This document shows positions 48,627 through 56,660 of a stretch of DNA of 64,000 nt, piece after piece. The notes beneath the pieces are model-generated. The model was not told the origin of the DNA, did no database searches, and worked only from the letters and a program-made list of their open reading frames with translations. Origin of the DNA: Bryobacteraceae bacterium (GTDB lineage: Bacteria > Acidobacteriota > Terriglobia > Bryobacterales > Bryobacteraceae). The stretch covers positions 35,603 through 99,602 of the forward strand of contig JANWXD010000013.1 of NCBI GenBank assembly GCA_025055455.1, read 5' to 3'. Within the stretch, counting starts at the first letter, position 1, and the number at the start of each line of letters is the position of its first letter. The translations under genes and the position numbers were made by a program.

Positions 48627-50069
48627 ATGCCGAATATTCGATGGGTATGTCTGTCGGATCTCCACCTGGGCGAAGAGGACAGCTTGCTGACTCACGTCAA
48701 CGAGCGCGGCGAAGTGGAGCCGGATGGGGTGAGTCCCGTACTGCTGCGGCTGGCAGAATGCGTGCACGAGCTGATCGCGGCCAACGACTCCTCTGCGCCC
48801 CGGCCAGACCTGATACTGAACGGCGACATTCTCGAGCTCGCCCTGGCCCACGAGCACGTGGCGGCTGAGGGGTTCATGCAATTTCTCAGGGCGGTGGCGC
48901 CCGACCCGAAAACGTTTCGAGAGATCATCTACCTGCCCGGCAATCACGACCACCACCTTTGGGAGACTGCCCGGGAGGCGCAGTATCTGAACTACGTGCG
49001 CCGCCAGGAGCCGCAAGCGCGGCTCAAAGAGCCGTGGCACACCACGAAAGTGTTCATGGACCTGCAGGGGGTGGACCGCCTGAGTAGCGAGTTTCTAACC
49101 ACCTTGGCCCGGCGCTGGCCGCAGTTTACCGAAACCGAGATTCTTATCGCCTATCCCAACTATGGCGTGCGGGACCCCAATTGGAATCGCGCCGTGGTCT
49201 TCCACCATGGTCATTTCATCGAGCCGTTGTACCATTTCATGTCCACCGTGACCTCTTTCGTCTTCCCGGATCGAGCGCTTCCGAAAACGGTGTACGCCCT
49301 CGAGCAGGAAAACTTCGCCTGGATCGACTTTTTCTGGTCGGCAATGGGCCGGCAAGGGAAGGCGGGCGAGGCGGTCGAGCAGATTTACGAGGCCACTGGC
49401 GACGAGACCGAGCTGCAAAAACTCGCCGATGAGCTGGCTCGGAGTTTAGCGCAGCATTACGACGCCCTCAGGAGGGTGCCGGAGTGCACAGAGCGATGGC
49501 TTTGGCAAAAAGCACTGCGCGAACTTTTAGTGCGGAAAGTGACGGGCCAGCAAGAGCGGCAACGCACGGCCCAGCTGGAGGCGAACTATCCCCTGTCGGC
49601 AAGCGCCCGCCGCAAGCTCGCTTGGTACGTCGAGGAGCTTTTGCTCCAGCAGATGTGCGAGGAGGTTGGCCGCACGCCACGGGCATTGACCTTCGTCTTC
49701 GGTCACACGCATAAGCCGTTCCAGCGTTTGCAACCCAGTGTGCGCTTTCCCGACGGTGTCAGCTTGTTCAACACGGGAGGCTGGGTGGTCGACTCGGTCG
49801 ATTCGGTGCCGGTCCGTGGGGCAGCCATGGTGCTGATCGACGAAGCCTTGCATGCGGTGAATGTGCGCTTGTACCAGGAGGGATGCTACAAGGTAAGCGT
49901 CGAGGAGGCCCTGCCCCCGGGGCCTGCACCCTCGGCCTTTGCGGAAAAGATTCGCTCGCTGGTGCACCGGGACCGACAACCTTGGAAGTCGTTTGCCGAA
50001 GCGACGAGCCGCGAAATGGAACGTCGGCAAAAACTACTCGCGCGGCGCGTCAAAGGCCCCCAGTGGTGA
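48627..50069 (+). CDS. Metallophosphoesterase with large internal insertion
   Basis: 480 residues from ATG 48627, preceded by GAGAGGGAG. Calcineurin-like metal-site motifs are all present: S-D-L-H-L-G (D11, H13), N-G-D-I-L-E (D67), G-N-H-D-H-H (N106, H107, D108), F-H-H-G-H (193-196) and F-G-H-T-H (359-362). About 150 helical, charged residues (roughly 205-350) are inserted between the last two blocks, making the protein far longer than a minimal phosphoesterase. No signal peptide, so cytoplasmic. Substrate unknown; the layout would also fit UDP-diacylglucosamine-hydrolase-like or nucleotide-specific enzymes. Its 3' end overlaps the convergent arsC by 36 bases. Confidence 0.85.
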   Translation: MPNIRWVCLSDLHLGEEDSLLTHVNERGEVEPDGVSPVLLRLAECVHELIAANDSSAPRPDLILNGDILELALAHEHVAAEGFMQFLRAVAPDPKTFREIIYLPGNHDHHLWETAREAQYLNYVRRQEPQARLKEPWHTTKVFMDLQGVDRLSSEFLTTLARRWPQFTETEILIAYPNYGVRDPNWNRAVVFHHGHFIEPLYHFMSTVTSFVFPDRALPKTVYALEQENFAWIDFFWSAMGRQGKAGEAVEQIYEATGDETELQKLADELARSLAQHYDALRRVPECTERWLWQKALRELLVRKVTGQQERQRTAQLEANYPLSASARRKLAWYVEELLLQQMCEEVGRTPRALTFVFGHTHKPFQRLQPSVRFPDGVSLFNTGGWVVDSVDSVPVRGAAMVLIDEALHAVNVRLYQEGCYKVSVEEALPPGPAPSAFAEKIRSLVHRDRQPWKSFAEATSREMERRQKLLARRVKGPQW

Positions 50070-50489
50070 GCACCACTCTGCATGCACGAACTGCCGGAGC
50101 CGTTCCGCGAGCTGATCCCGCACGCGCCGGAACGCCTCGAGCCGTTCGCGCTCGGATCCGGAGGCCGCAGCCGGATCCTCGAAGCTCCAGTGGATCCTCC
50201 GAGCCGGCCCGGCAAACACGGGACAGGCGTCGCGGGCGCTGTCGCAGACCGTGATGACGTAATCGAAAGACTGGCCCACGAACTCCTCGACGGACTTGGA
50301 CCGGTGCCCGGAGATGTCGATGCCCAACTCCTGCATCACGGCCACCGCTTCCGGGCGCACGGCGCTCGGCCGCGTTCCGGCGCTTGCGACTTCAAAGGAA
50401 TCGCCCGCCAGGTGACGTAGAAGCCCCTCGGCCATCTGGCTGCGGGCCGAGTTGCCGGTGCAGAGGATGAGGACGCGGCGGCGATCCAC
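50034..50489 (-). CDS. arsC: Thioredoxin-coupled arsenate reductase (low-molecular-weight phosphatase fold)
   Basis: Reduces arsenate to arsenite through a cysteine relay. GTG at 50489 gives 151 residues and places the active-site loop C-T-G-N-S-A-R-S at C10, with the relay cysteines in V-C-D-S-A-R-D-A-C-P at C82 and C89, the same numbering as the well-studied staphylococcal enzyme. That agreement is why this start is preferred over longer in-frame options up to 50618. The W-S-F-E-D-P acid loop is also present. No arsR, arsB or acr3 gene is adjacent, so it is an isolated ars gene. Tail overlaps the metallophosphoesterase by 36 bases. Confidence 0.9.
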   Translation of the reverse strand: MDRRRVLILCTGNSARSQMAEGLLRHLAGDSFEVASAGTRPSAVRPEAVAVMQELGIDISGHRSKSVEEFVGQSFDYVITVCDSARDACPVFAGPARRIHWSFEDPAAASGSERERLEAFRRVRDQLAERLRQFVHAEWCSPLGAFDAPRE

Positions 50490-50696
50490 CTCTCGATTGG
50501 AACAGACCAAGGGCCGCGGGGGCAACGGCACAGACGACAATGCCCTTGTCCCCTCTTTGCGGGATGAGTTCATCGGCGTCGCCCGATCGGGCGGCGGGTA
50601 TTTTCGCCCGGGCGTCAAACTCGGAGCTCAGCCCCGGGCTCGAGCCGGGTGTGTAGCAAGAATCGCGTGGCGCAGACTACCTTGGGTGAGGCCGGA

Positions 50697-51233
50697 ATGG
50701 ACGGCGGAGCGGCGTATCGGGAACGGTATCTGGCGATGCTGGCGCAGTATACGCCGGCGCTGCGACGGCTCTGCCGATCGTACTGCGCAGCTCAGGCGGG
50801 GGCTGAGGATCTGTTTCAAGAGATCGCCTTAGCCCTCTGGACGGCGCTGCCGCGGTTTCGCGGCGACTCGAGCGAACGGACTTGGCTTTACCGCATCGCC
50901 CATAACGTCGCCCTGACATTTGCGGCCAAGAGGCGGAGGCAGACCGAGCGGGAGCAACCGGTCGAAGGCACCGCGGAGGCTGCGACGGGAGGCCACGATA
51001 TCGAGGCCCGGCTGATCGAAGAGCACAAGCGGAAGATGCTCGAGCGGCTCCTGCGGGAACTTTCCTTCGAGGACCGCCGGCTGATCCTGCTGTACCTCGA
51101 GGGATTGCCCACGGCAGAGATCGAGGCGGTGACGGGCCTAACCCGCAGCAACGTAACCGTGCGACTATCGAGGATCCGCCAGCGGCTTTCCGAGCGCCTG
51201 CAACACGCCCAAGCGAGGACAGAAGGGCCATGA
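50697..51233 (+). CDS. ECF-type RNA polymerase sigma factor
   Basis: 178 residues from ATG 50697, with GTGAGG just upstream; a longer opening starts at 50649. Region 2 is visible as L-C-R-S-Y-C-A-A-Q-A-G-A-E-D-L-F-Q-E-I and F-R-G-D-S-S-E-R-T-W-L-Y-R-I-A-H-N. Region 4 follows as L-S-F-E-D-R-R-L-I-L-L-Y-L-E-G-L with the helix-turn-helix T-A-E-I-E-A-V-T-G-L-T-R-S-N-V-T-V-R. Coupled by ATGA overlap to a membrane protein gene, the usual arrangement of an ECF sigma factor and its anti-sigma factor. The upstream 207-base divergent gap could hold its own target promoter, but none was recognised. Confidence 0.92.
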   Translation: MDGGAAYRERYLAMLAQYTPALRRLCRSYCAAQAGAEDLFQEIALALWTALPRFRGDSSERTWLYRIAHNVALTFAAKRRRQTEREQPVEGTAEAATGGHDIEARLIEEHKRKMLERLLRELSFEDRRLILLYLEGLPTAEIEAVTGLTRSNVTVRLSRIRQRLSERLQHAQARTEGP

Positions 51234-51823
51234 AAACCAGCTTCGAACCGAATGACGAGCTATGCAAGCTCTGGCAGGGTCCGGAGAGTTCTACATCCCA
51301 AGAGGAGGTACGAAAAATCATGACATTGGTGGAAACACGTGCAAAGCAATTCGAAAGACGGATCTTCTGGCGGAACGCCGGGGAGTACCTGGCGGCGGCC
51401 GTGGTGGCCGGGTTGTTTGCCTTGCTCGCCTACCGCGCTGACGCGCCGTTGGTGCGCTTGGGGCACCTCATGGTAAGCGCCGGCGCAGCCTGGGTCCTCA
51501 TTTTTCTGTGGCTCATGCAGCGATCCAGGCGGATGCCATCGCCCGAATCTTCCACTGCGGCCTACAAGCGGGCGCTGCTCGCCTGGTATGACCGTCAAAT
51601 CCTGCTCACGCGGAATGCGTGGGCCTGGTACGTTTTGCCGTTGGGTGCGGGGCTGGTGGTGTCGAGTCTGGGACACCATCACGCCACCGGATTCAAAGCG
51701 TTCATGGCTGGGCTGGTCGCGGCCGTAGGGGTCGGGGTGGCGATTGTGAACCGGAAGGCGGCCCGGAACATCGAGGCGGAGAAACACGAGCTGGAGCGAC
51801 TGTTGGAGAACGGCGGGCTCTGA
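51230..51823 (+). CDS. Four-helix membrane protein, putative anti-sigma factor
   Basis: 197 residues; ATG at 51230 overlaps the sigma factor stop in ATGA. The first 45 residues are soluble and charged (W-Q-G-P-E at 16-20, then a helix E-E-V-R-K-I-M-T-L-V-E-T-R-A-K), followed by four hydrophobic segments (about 52-69, 77-96, 131-148, 156-174) and a charged cytoplasmic tail. Anti-sigma role is inferred from coupling and topology. The zinc-binding H-x3-C-x2-C anti-sigma motif is absent and the cytoplasmic N-terminus is short, so it belongs to a less characterised type. Confidence 0.7.
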   Translation: MKTSFEPNDELCKLWQGPESSTSQEEVRKIMTLVETRAKQFERRIFWRNAGEYLAAAVVAGLFALLAYRADAPLVRLGHLMVSAGAAWVLIFLWLMQRSRRMPSPESSTAAYKRALLAWYDRQILLTRNAWAWYVLPLGAGLVVSSLGHHHATGFKAFMAGLVAAVGVGVAIVNRKAARNIEAEKHELERLLENGGL

Positions 51824-51843
51824 ATCAGGCGGCCGCGGTGCGG

Positions 51844-52722
51844 CTATTCCAGCTCGTTGACGCGGGTCGTGACGCGGTCCTTGAGGGCCTCGGGGCCGCC
51901 ATCGAGCAGGTAGAGGCAGCGCCGCGGCAGCTCCCCGAAGATCAAAGCAGGATCTTCGGATTGAGAAGATCGAAAGACCTGAAAGCCGAGGGCGTCGGCG
52001 AGGCGGCAGGCCAGGTGAACCAGCCGGATCAAAGTCATGCGTCCGTCGGCTGGAGGCAGGTGGTGCTGTGCGGCGACTTCGGCCAGTTGCGGAGGGAAGT
52101 CCCAATGACGCGCCAGCCACGCGCCAGCTTCGCAGTGGTCCACACCGAACAAGTCCCGCTCGCTTTCCAGCGCCGGCAAGCAGTTCTCCTCGATTACCTC
52201 GAGCAAGCCCGCATAAGCCTGGGGGTGCTTGACCAAGAGGGCCAGTCGGCCGATGTCGTGCAGCAAGCCGGCCGTGTAGGCTTGATCCACCGGGAGCAGA
52301 CAGCCGCGAGAAAGTTCTTCGGAGAGAATGGCACAGGCCAAGCTGTGCCTCCAGCAGCGCCGGAGCAGCTCCAGCTTCAAGGCAGTCTTCAGATAGGCTC
52401 CCACACCCACGGTTAGCGCCAGCGTTTTCACCCGGTCGAAGCCCAGCACGACCACCGCATGTTGCACGCTGGCAATTCGGGCCCGCAGACCATAGACCGG
52501 CGAGTTGGCACGGCGCAGCAATTCCGACGACAAGGAAGCATCGGCGCGGATCAGCTCCACCAGCCGGCAGATCTCGACGTCGTCGGCCCGGGCATCCGTG
52601 AGCAGTTGGAGCACTTTGATGGCGATCCAGGGAAACGGAGGCAGATCGCGAAGCGCCCACAGCCGATCCGTGTCCCTCTCACAAACCCCGTCCGGCCGCA
52701 CGGTGTGCCTCCCAGGATGCAT
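51844..52722 (-). CDS. HDOD-domain signalling protein
   Basis: 292 residues from ATG 52722. HDOD fold: L-R-D-L-P-P-F-P-W-I-A-I-K-V-L-Q-L near the N-terminus, the I-R-A-D-A-S-L-S-S-E-L-L-R-R-A-N-S-P block, and I-A-S-V-Q-H-A-V-V-V-L-G-F-D-R-V. The second part retains H-D-I-G-R-L-A-L and H-C-E-A-G-A-W-L-A-R-H-W, so unlike many HDOD proteins some HD-type metal ligands remain. HDOD proteins usually act as regulatory partners of kinases or diguanylate enzymes. Stands alone, convergent with the anti-sigma-like gene and divergent from the diol dehydratase. Confidence 0.88.
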   Translation of the reverse strand: MHPGRHTVRPDGVCERDTDRLWALRDLPPFPWIAIKVLQLLTDARADDVEICRLVELIRADASLSSELLRRANSPVYGLRARIASVQHAVVVLGFDRVKTLALTVGVGAYLKTALKLELLRRCWRHSLACAILSEELSRGCLLPVDQAYTAGLLHDIGRLALLVKHPQAYAGLLEVIEENCLPALESERDLFGVDHCEAGAWLARHWDFPPQLAEVAAQHHLPPADGRMTLIRLVHLACRLADALGFQVFRSSQSEDPALIFGELPRRCLYLLDGGPEALKDRVTTRVNELE

Positions 52723-52770
52723 CGTCGGCCCCAGGCCGGAACTTTACGCCTGATAGGCGATCGCCAGTCG

Positions 52771-52776
52771 TAGAAT
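52771..52776 (+). promoter_or_regulatory. TAGAAT -10-like element before the diol dehydratase
   Basis: TAGAAT (5 of 6) ends 17 bases before the ATG at 52794, within a 71-base gap to the divergent HDOD gene. No cobalamin riboswitch can be fitted in this gap. Confidence 0.4.
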
Positions 52777-52793
52777 AGCCGCGAGGTTTCCCG

Positions 52794-55043
52794 ATGCAAG
52801 CCAGGGCGCCCGAGAGTGCTGTACGCTTTACTTCCAAGCGGTTTGCCGCGCGCGCGGCGCGTCCGGTCAACCGCGATGCCTGCGCGCAGGAGTGGCCCGA
52901 AGCCGGTTTGGCGGTCTTCTGGAGCCCGTTCGACCCAAAGCCGAGCCTGCGCATCGAGGCGGGGCGCGTGGTGGAGCTGGACGGAACGCCCGAGGCCCAA
53001 TTCGACTGGCTCGACCGTTTCATCGCGCGGTACGCCCTCGACCTCCAGGCGGCGGAGGAGGCCATGGCGCTCGAACCCCTCGCCGTGGCGCGGCAGATCG
53101 TGGACCCGCACGTGCCCCGTCGCCGCGTGGTGCGCTTGGTATCCGGGCTGACGCCGGCGCGCCTGGTCGAGGTAGTCAACTGTCTCAACGTCGTCGAGAT
53201 GATGATGGCGCTCCAAAAGATGCGGGCGCGCCGCACCCCGGCAAACCAGGCCCATGTCACCAATCGCAAGGAGAATCCAGCCCTGCTGGCGGCCGATGCC
53301 GCCGAGGCAGCCGAGCGCGGTTTTGCGGAGCTGGAAACGACGGTCGGCGTGGCGCGGTACGCGCCGCTCAATGCGCTGGCCGTGCTGATCGGATCCCAGG
53401 CCGCAACGCGTGGCGCGGCGCTGACGCAGTGTGCCGTGGAGGAGGCCTTGGGACTGCGGCTGGCCCTGCTCGGTCTGACGACCTACGCCGAGACCCTCTC
53501 GGTCTACGGCACGGAGGCGGCCTTTCGCGACGGGGACGACACCCCGTGGTCCAAGGCGTTCCTGGCCTCCGCCTACGCCTCGCGCGGCGTCAAAGTCCGC
53601 TTCACTTCGGGCACGGGATCGGAGGCGCTCATGGGGCACGCGGAGGGCAAGTCCATGTTGTACTTGGAGGCCCGCTGCCTGATGGCGGTGAAAGGCGCGG
53701 GGGCGCAAGGCGTGCAGAACGGCTCGATCAGTTGCATCGCACTTCCCGAGGCGCTCCCCGGCGGCGTGCGGGGCGTGCTGGCGGAAAATCTCATGGCGGC
53801 GCTGCTCGATCTGGAAGTCGCCACGGGCAACGACGCCATGGCGTCGCATTCGGAGATCCGCAAGACGGCCAAGCTGATGCTCCAGTTTCTTCCGGGCGCC
53901 GACTTCATCTTTTCCGGCTACAGCTCCATGCCGCGCGAAGACAACCTGTTCGGCGGCGGAAATTTCGACGCCGAGGATCTGGACGACTACAACATCCTCC
54001 AGCGCGATATGCAGGTGGACGGCGGCCTGCGCCCCGTGCGGGAGCCGGAGATACTCGAAGTGCGGCGGCGCGCGGCCCGGGCCGGTCAAGCTGTGTTCCA
54101 GGAGCTGGGCCTGCCGCCGGTGACGGACGAGGAGGTGGAATCCGCAGTCACCGCCCGCTCGAGCGCGGACATGCCGGACCGGGACGTGGTGGCGGATCTG
54201 GCGGCGGCCGAAGCGTTACTCCGTGCCGGTCGCAACAGCTTGGACGTGATTCGCGCCCTGGCGCGCCGCGGTTTTCCGGATCTCGCCGAGAAACTTTTGG
54301 CTGTGCAGAAACTTCGCGTCTCCGGGGATTACTTGCAGACTTCGGCGATCCTCGTTCCGAGCGGCCGGGTGCTGAGCGCCGTGAACGATCCGAACGACTA
54401 CGCGGGGCCGGGCACGGGCTACCGGCCGAGCCCCGAGCGGGTCGCGGAAATCAACGACGTCCCGCAGGCAGCAGACCCGCGCACCATCGGAGCGGAACCC
54501 GGCGAAGCGGTGCTGGCCGAGCTCGGCGAAGCGGCGCCGGGCGTGGACCCGCAGGAGGTGATCCTTGCCGTCGGCCCGGCGTTCGGCACGGCCCTGCGCG
54601 CCACGCTGACCGGCTTGCCGCACCGCGACGTGATCCGGGCGCTGGTTGCCGGCATCGAAGCCGAAGGCATGCGCGCCCGGCTCATTAAGGTGCGCGACAC
54701 GGCCGATTGCGGCTGGATCGGCTGGAAGGGCGCGCAATTGAGCGGCTCCGGCATCGCGGTGGGGCTTCAGTCGAAGGGCACGACCGTCATTCACCGCCGC
54801 GATCTGGCCCCGCTCAACAATCTGGAGTTGTTTCCCCAAGCGCCCAACCTGACGCTCGAGTCCTATCGGGTGATCGGCCGAAACGCGGCCAAGTACGCCA
54901 AAGGCGAGCCGGTGCTGCCCGTGCCCGTCGAAATTGACAACTTCGCGCGCCTGAAGTGGATCGTGGCGGCGACGGTGCTCCATCGTCGCGAGACGGAACA
55001 GGTCAGGGCCGGCGCACCGCCGGTCGAGGTGAGGCTGCTATGA
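52794..55043 (+). CDS. B12-dependent diol/glycerol dehydratase, fused large and medium subunits
   Basis: 749 residues from ATG 52794. Residues about 14-560 match the large (PduC-type) subunit: R-P-V-N-R-D, E-M-M-M-A-L-Q-K-M-R-A-R-R-T-P, N-Q-A-H-V-T-N (H154), E-T-T-V-G-V-A-R-Y-A-P (E181), G-D-D-T-P-W-S-K-A-F-L-A-S-A-Y, F-I-F-S-G-Y, D-D-Y-N-I-L-Q-R-D. H154 and E181 correspond to the substrate-binding His143 and Glu170 of the Klebsiella enzyme, with the same offset of 11. Residues about 575-749 match the medium (PduD-type) subunit: A-V-G-P-A-F-G, S-G-S-G-I-A-V-G-L-Q-S-K-G-T-T-V-I-H, N-L-E-L-F-P-Q-A-P. Converts 1,2-diols or glycerol to aldehydes using adenosylcobalamin. Coupled to the small subunit by ATGA overlap. 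Confidence 0.93.
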   Translation: MQARAPESAVRFTSKRFAARAARPVNRDACAQEWPEAGLAVFWSPFDPKPSLRIEAGRVVELDGTPEAQFDWLDRFIARYALDLQAAEEAMALEPLAVARQIVDPHVPRRRVVRLVSGLTPARLVEVVNCLNVVEMMMALQKMRARRTPANQAHVTNRKENPALLAADAAEAAERGFAELETTVGVARYAPLNALAVLIGSQAATRGAALTQCAVEEALGLRLALLGLTTYAETLSVYGTEAAFRDGDDTPWSKAFLASAYASRGVKVRFTSGTGSEALMGHAEGKSMLYLEARCLMAVKGAGAQGVQNGSISCIALPEALPGGVRGVLAENLMAALLDLEVATGNDAMASHSEIRKTAKLMLQFLPGADFIFSGYSSMPREDNLFGGGNFDAEDLDDYNILQRDMQVDGGLRPVREPEILEVRRRAARAGQAVFQELGLPPVTDEEVESAVTARSSADMPDRDVVADLAAAEALLRAGRNSLDVIRALARRGFPDLAEKLLAVQKLRVSGDYLQTSAILVPSGRVLSAVNDPNDYAGPGTGYRPSPERVAEINDVPQAADPRTIGAEPGEAVLAELGEAAPGVDPQEVILAVGPAFGTALRATLTGLPHRDVIRALVAGIEAEGMRARLIKVRDTADCGWIGWKGAQLSGSGIAVGLQSKGTTVIHRRDLAPLNNLELFPQAPNLTLESYRVIGRNAAKYAKGEPVLPVPVEIDNFARLKWIVAATVLHRRETEQVRAGAPPVEVRLL

Positions 55044-55411
55044 ACGAGGACTATCCGCTGGCGGAAAAGCATCCGGATCAGCTCCGCACGCCGACGGGCC
55101 GGCCTTTTGCCGCGATCACGCTGCATGCGGCCGTGGCGGGCGAGATCGGCATGGAGGATCTGCGCATCACGCCCGAGGCGTTGGAATGGCAGGCCCGGAT
55201 TGCCGAATCCGAGGGGCGCACCCAGCTGGCCGAGAACCTACGGCGCGCCGCGGAGCTGACGCGCCTGCCGGACGAGCGCATCCTCGAGATATACGAAGCT
55301 CTCCGCCCCGGGCGCAGTGACAAAGCCGCCCTGGAGCGGTTGGCCGACGAACTGGAACGGGACTACGGAGCGTTCCGGTGCGCCCGGCTGCTCCGCGATG
55401 CAGCGGTTTGA
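55040..55411 (+). CDS. Diol/glycerol dehydratase small subunit
   Basis: 123 residues from ATG 55040, overlapping the fused subunit's stop in ATGA. The N-terminus Y-P-L-A-E-K-H-P-D-Q-L-R-T-P-T-G-R matches the PduE-type small subunit (Y-P-L-x-x-K-x-P-E-x-x-x-T-x-x-G), and the late L-P-D-E-R-I-L-E-I-Y-E-A-L-R-P-G-R-S is its most conserved block. It completes the dehydratase. No reactivating factor, microcompartment shell, aldehyde or alcohol dehydrogenase gene follows; the next gene is convergent argJ. In the 70-base gap, CGCGCG occurs twice (55445 and 55465) and could form a weak hairpin. Confidence 0.92.
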   Translation: MNEDYPLAEKHPDQLRTPTGRPFAAITLHAAVAGEIGMEDLRITPEALEWQARIAESEGRTQLAENLRRAAELTRLPDERILEIYEALRPGRSDKAALERLADELERDYGAFRCARLLRDAAV

Positions 55412-55481
55412 GGAGAATTTATCGCCGGGCTCACGAACCGGGCACGCGCGTTGAAAATGCGACCCGCGCGACCCGGAGTCG

Positions 55482-56660
55482 TCAAGTCCGGTAACTGGCG
55501 TTGATGCGGACGTACTCCTCGGTGAGGTCGCATGTCCAGAAGCAGGCTTCCCCGCGGCCCTCGCCTCGGAGTGCGAAGCGGATCACGCAGTCGGGGGAAT
55601 CCAGTTTGGCCTTGAGCTCCCGCTCGGAGAATTGGGCGGCGACGCCCCCGCGGCAAACGGTCACCCCCTGCAGCAGGATGTCGACTTGCGACGGCTCGAA
55701 CGCTACGCCCGAGTTGCCGGCCGCCGAAAGAATTCGCCCCCAGTTGGGATCCGAGCCGGCGATCGCCGTCTTGACGAGGGGCGAGTTGGCGATGGCGCGG
55801 GCCAGGCGGGCAGCGGCCTCCTCCGAAGGGGCGCCCGTAACGTGGATGGTGATCTTCTTGCGCGCGCCTTCCCCGTCCCGGGCGATCATTTCGGCCAGGT
55901 CCTGCATGACCCAAGCGAGCACCTCTTCGAACACCATCCGCTCGCTGGCGTTGGGTCGGATTCCCGAGGCGCCGTTGGCCAGCAAAAGCAGCGTGTCGTT
56001 GGTCGAGGTGTCGCCGTCCACCGAGATGCGGTGGTAGCTGCGGTCCGCGGCGCGGCGCAACATTGGCTTCAGGTGCGCCGGAGCGATGGCGGCATCCGTC
56101 AGCAGGAAGCCCAGAGTGGTCGCCATCCGCGGGTGGATCATGCCCGCCCCTTTCGTCATGCCCGCGATCCGAACGGCGCCGGCCCGGAAGGGAACTTCGC
56201 CGAAGGCGACTTTGGGAATCCGGTCCGTGGTCAGGATGGCCCGGGCTACGTCCTGAAAAGACTCCTCCGAAAGCTTGCGCACGAGCTTGGGGAGCGCCTT
56301 CAGAATGCGCGCGCCGTCCAGCTCGACGCCGATGACGCCGGTGGAGGCGGGCAGCACGTGGCGCACCGGCACGTGCAAGTGCCGCGCCGCCGCCCGGCAA
56401 CAGTCGCGCGCCACCCGCATCCCCGTCCGCGTGGCGCAGTTGGCATTGCCCGCGTTGACCAGGATGGCCTGCGCTTTGCCACCCGATTCGTCGAGGTGCC
56501 GTCGGGCCAGCTGAACCGGAGCCGCTTGAACCTGGTTCGTCGTGAACAGGCCTGCGGCCGAGGCCGGGCGGTCGGAGACGATCAGCGCCAGATCATCCCT
56601 GCGCTCTTTGCGGATGCCCGCGTAGATGGAGGCGTAGCGATATCCGCGCGGGAGTCTCAC
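55482..56660 (-). CDS. argJ: Arginine biosynthesis bifunctional protein ArgJ
   Basis: Transfers acetyl from N-acetylornithine to glutamate (and in many species also makes acetylglutamate from acetyl-CoA). From GTG 56660 the precursor has 392 residues; this start overlaps the fmt stop as GTGA and begins with P-R-G-Y-R-Y-A-S-I-Y-A-G-I-R, the normal N-terminus. The self-cleavage site is seen in K-G-A-G-M-I-H-P-R-M-A-T-T-L, giving Thr181 as the nucleophile of the beta chain. N-A-G-N-A-N-C-A-T and D-P-N-W-G-R-I are also typical, and the end I-N-A-S-Y-R-T is the conserved C-terminus. Last gene of the aroC-def-fmt-argJ operon. Confidence 0.95.
   Translation of the reverse strand: MRLPRGYRYASIYAGIRKERRDDLALIVSDRPASAAGLFTTNQVQAAPVQLARRHLDESGGKAQAILVNAGNANCATRTGMRVARDCCRAAARHLHVPVRHVLPASTGVIGVELDGARILKALPKLVRKLSEESFQDVARAILTTDRIPKVAFGEVPFRAGAVRIAGMTKGAGMIHPRMATTLGFLLTDAAIAPAHLKPMLRRAADRSYHRISVDGDTSTNDTLLLLANGASGIRPNASERMVFEEVLAWVMQDLAEMIARDGEGARKKITIHVTGAPSEEAAARLARAIANSPLVKTAIAGSDPNWGRILSAAGNSGVAFEPSQVDILLQGVTVCRGGVAAQFSERELKAKLDSPDCVIRFALRGEGRGEACFWTCDLTEEYVRINASYRT

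Noticed and set aside
50490..50618. N-terminal extension of ArsC up to 50618
   Set aside because: The extension has no family similarity. Starting at 50489 places the catalytic cysteines at 10, 82 and 89, as in characterised enzymes.
52723..52793. Possible cobalamin riboswitch before the B12-dependent dehydratase
   Set aside because: 71 bases is far too short for a cobalamin riboswitch, and no B12-box-like sequence was recognised.
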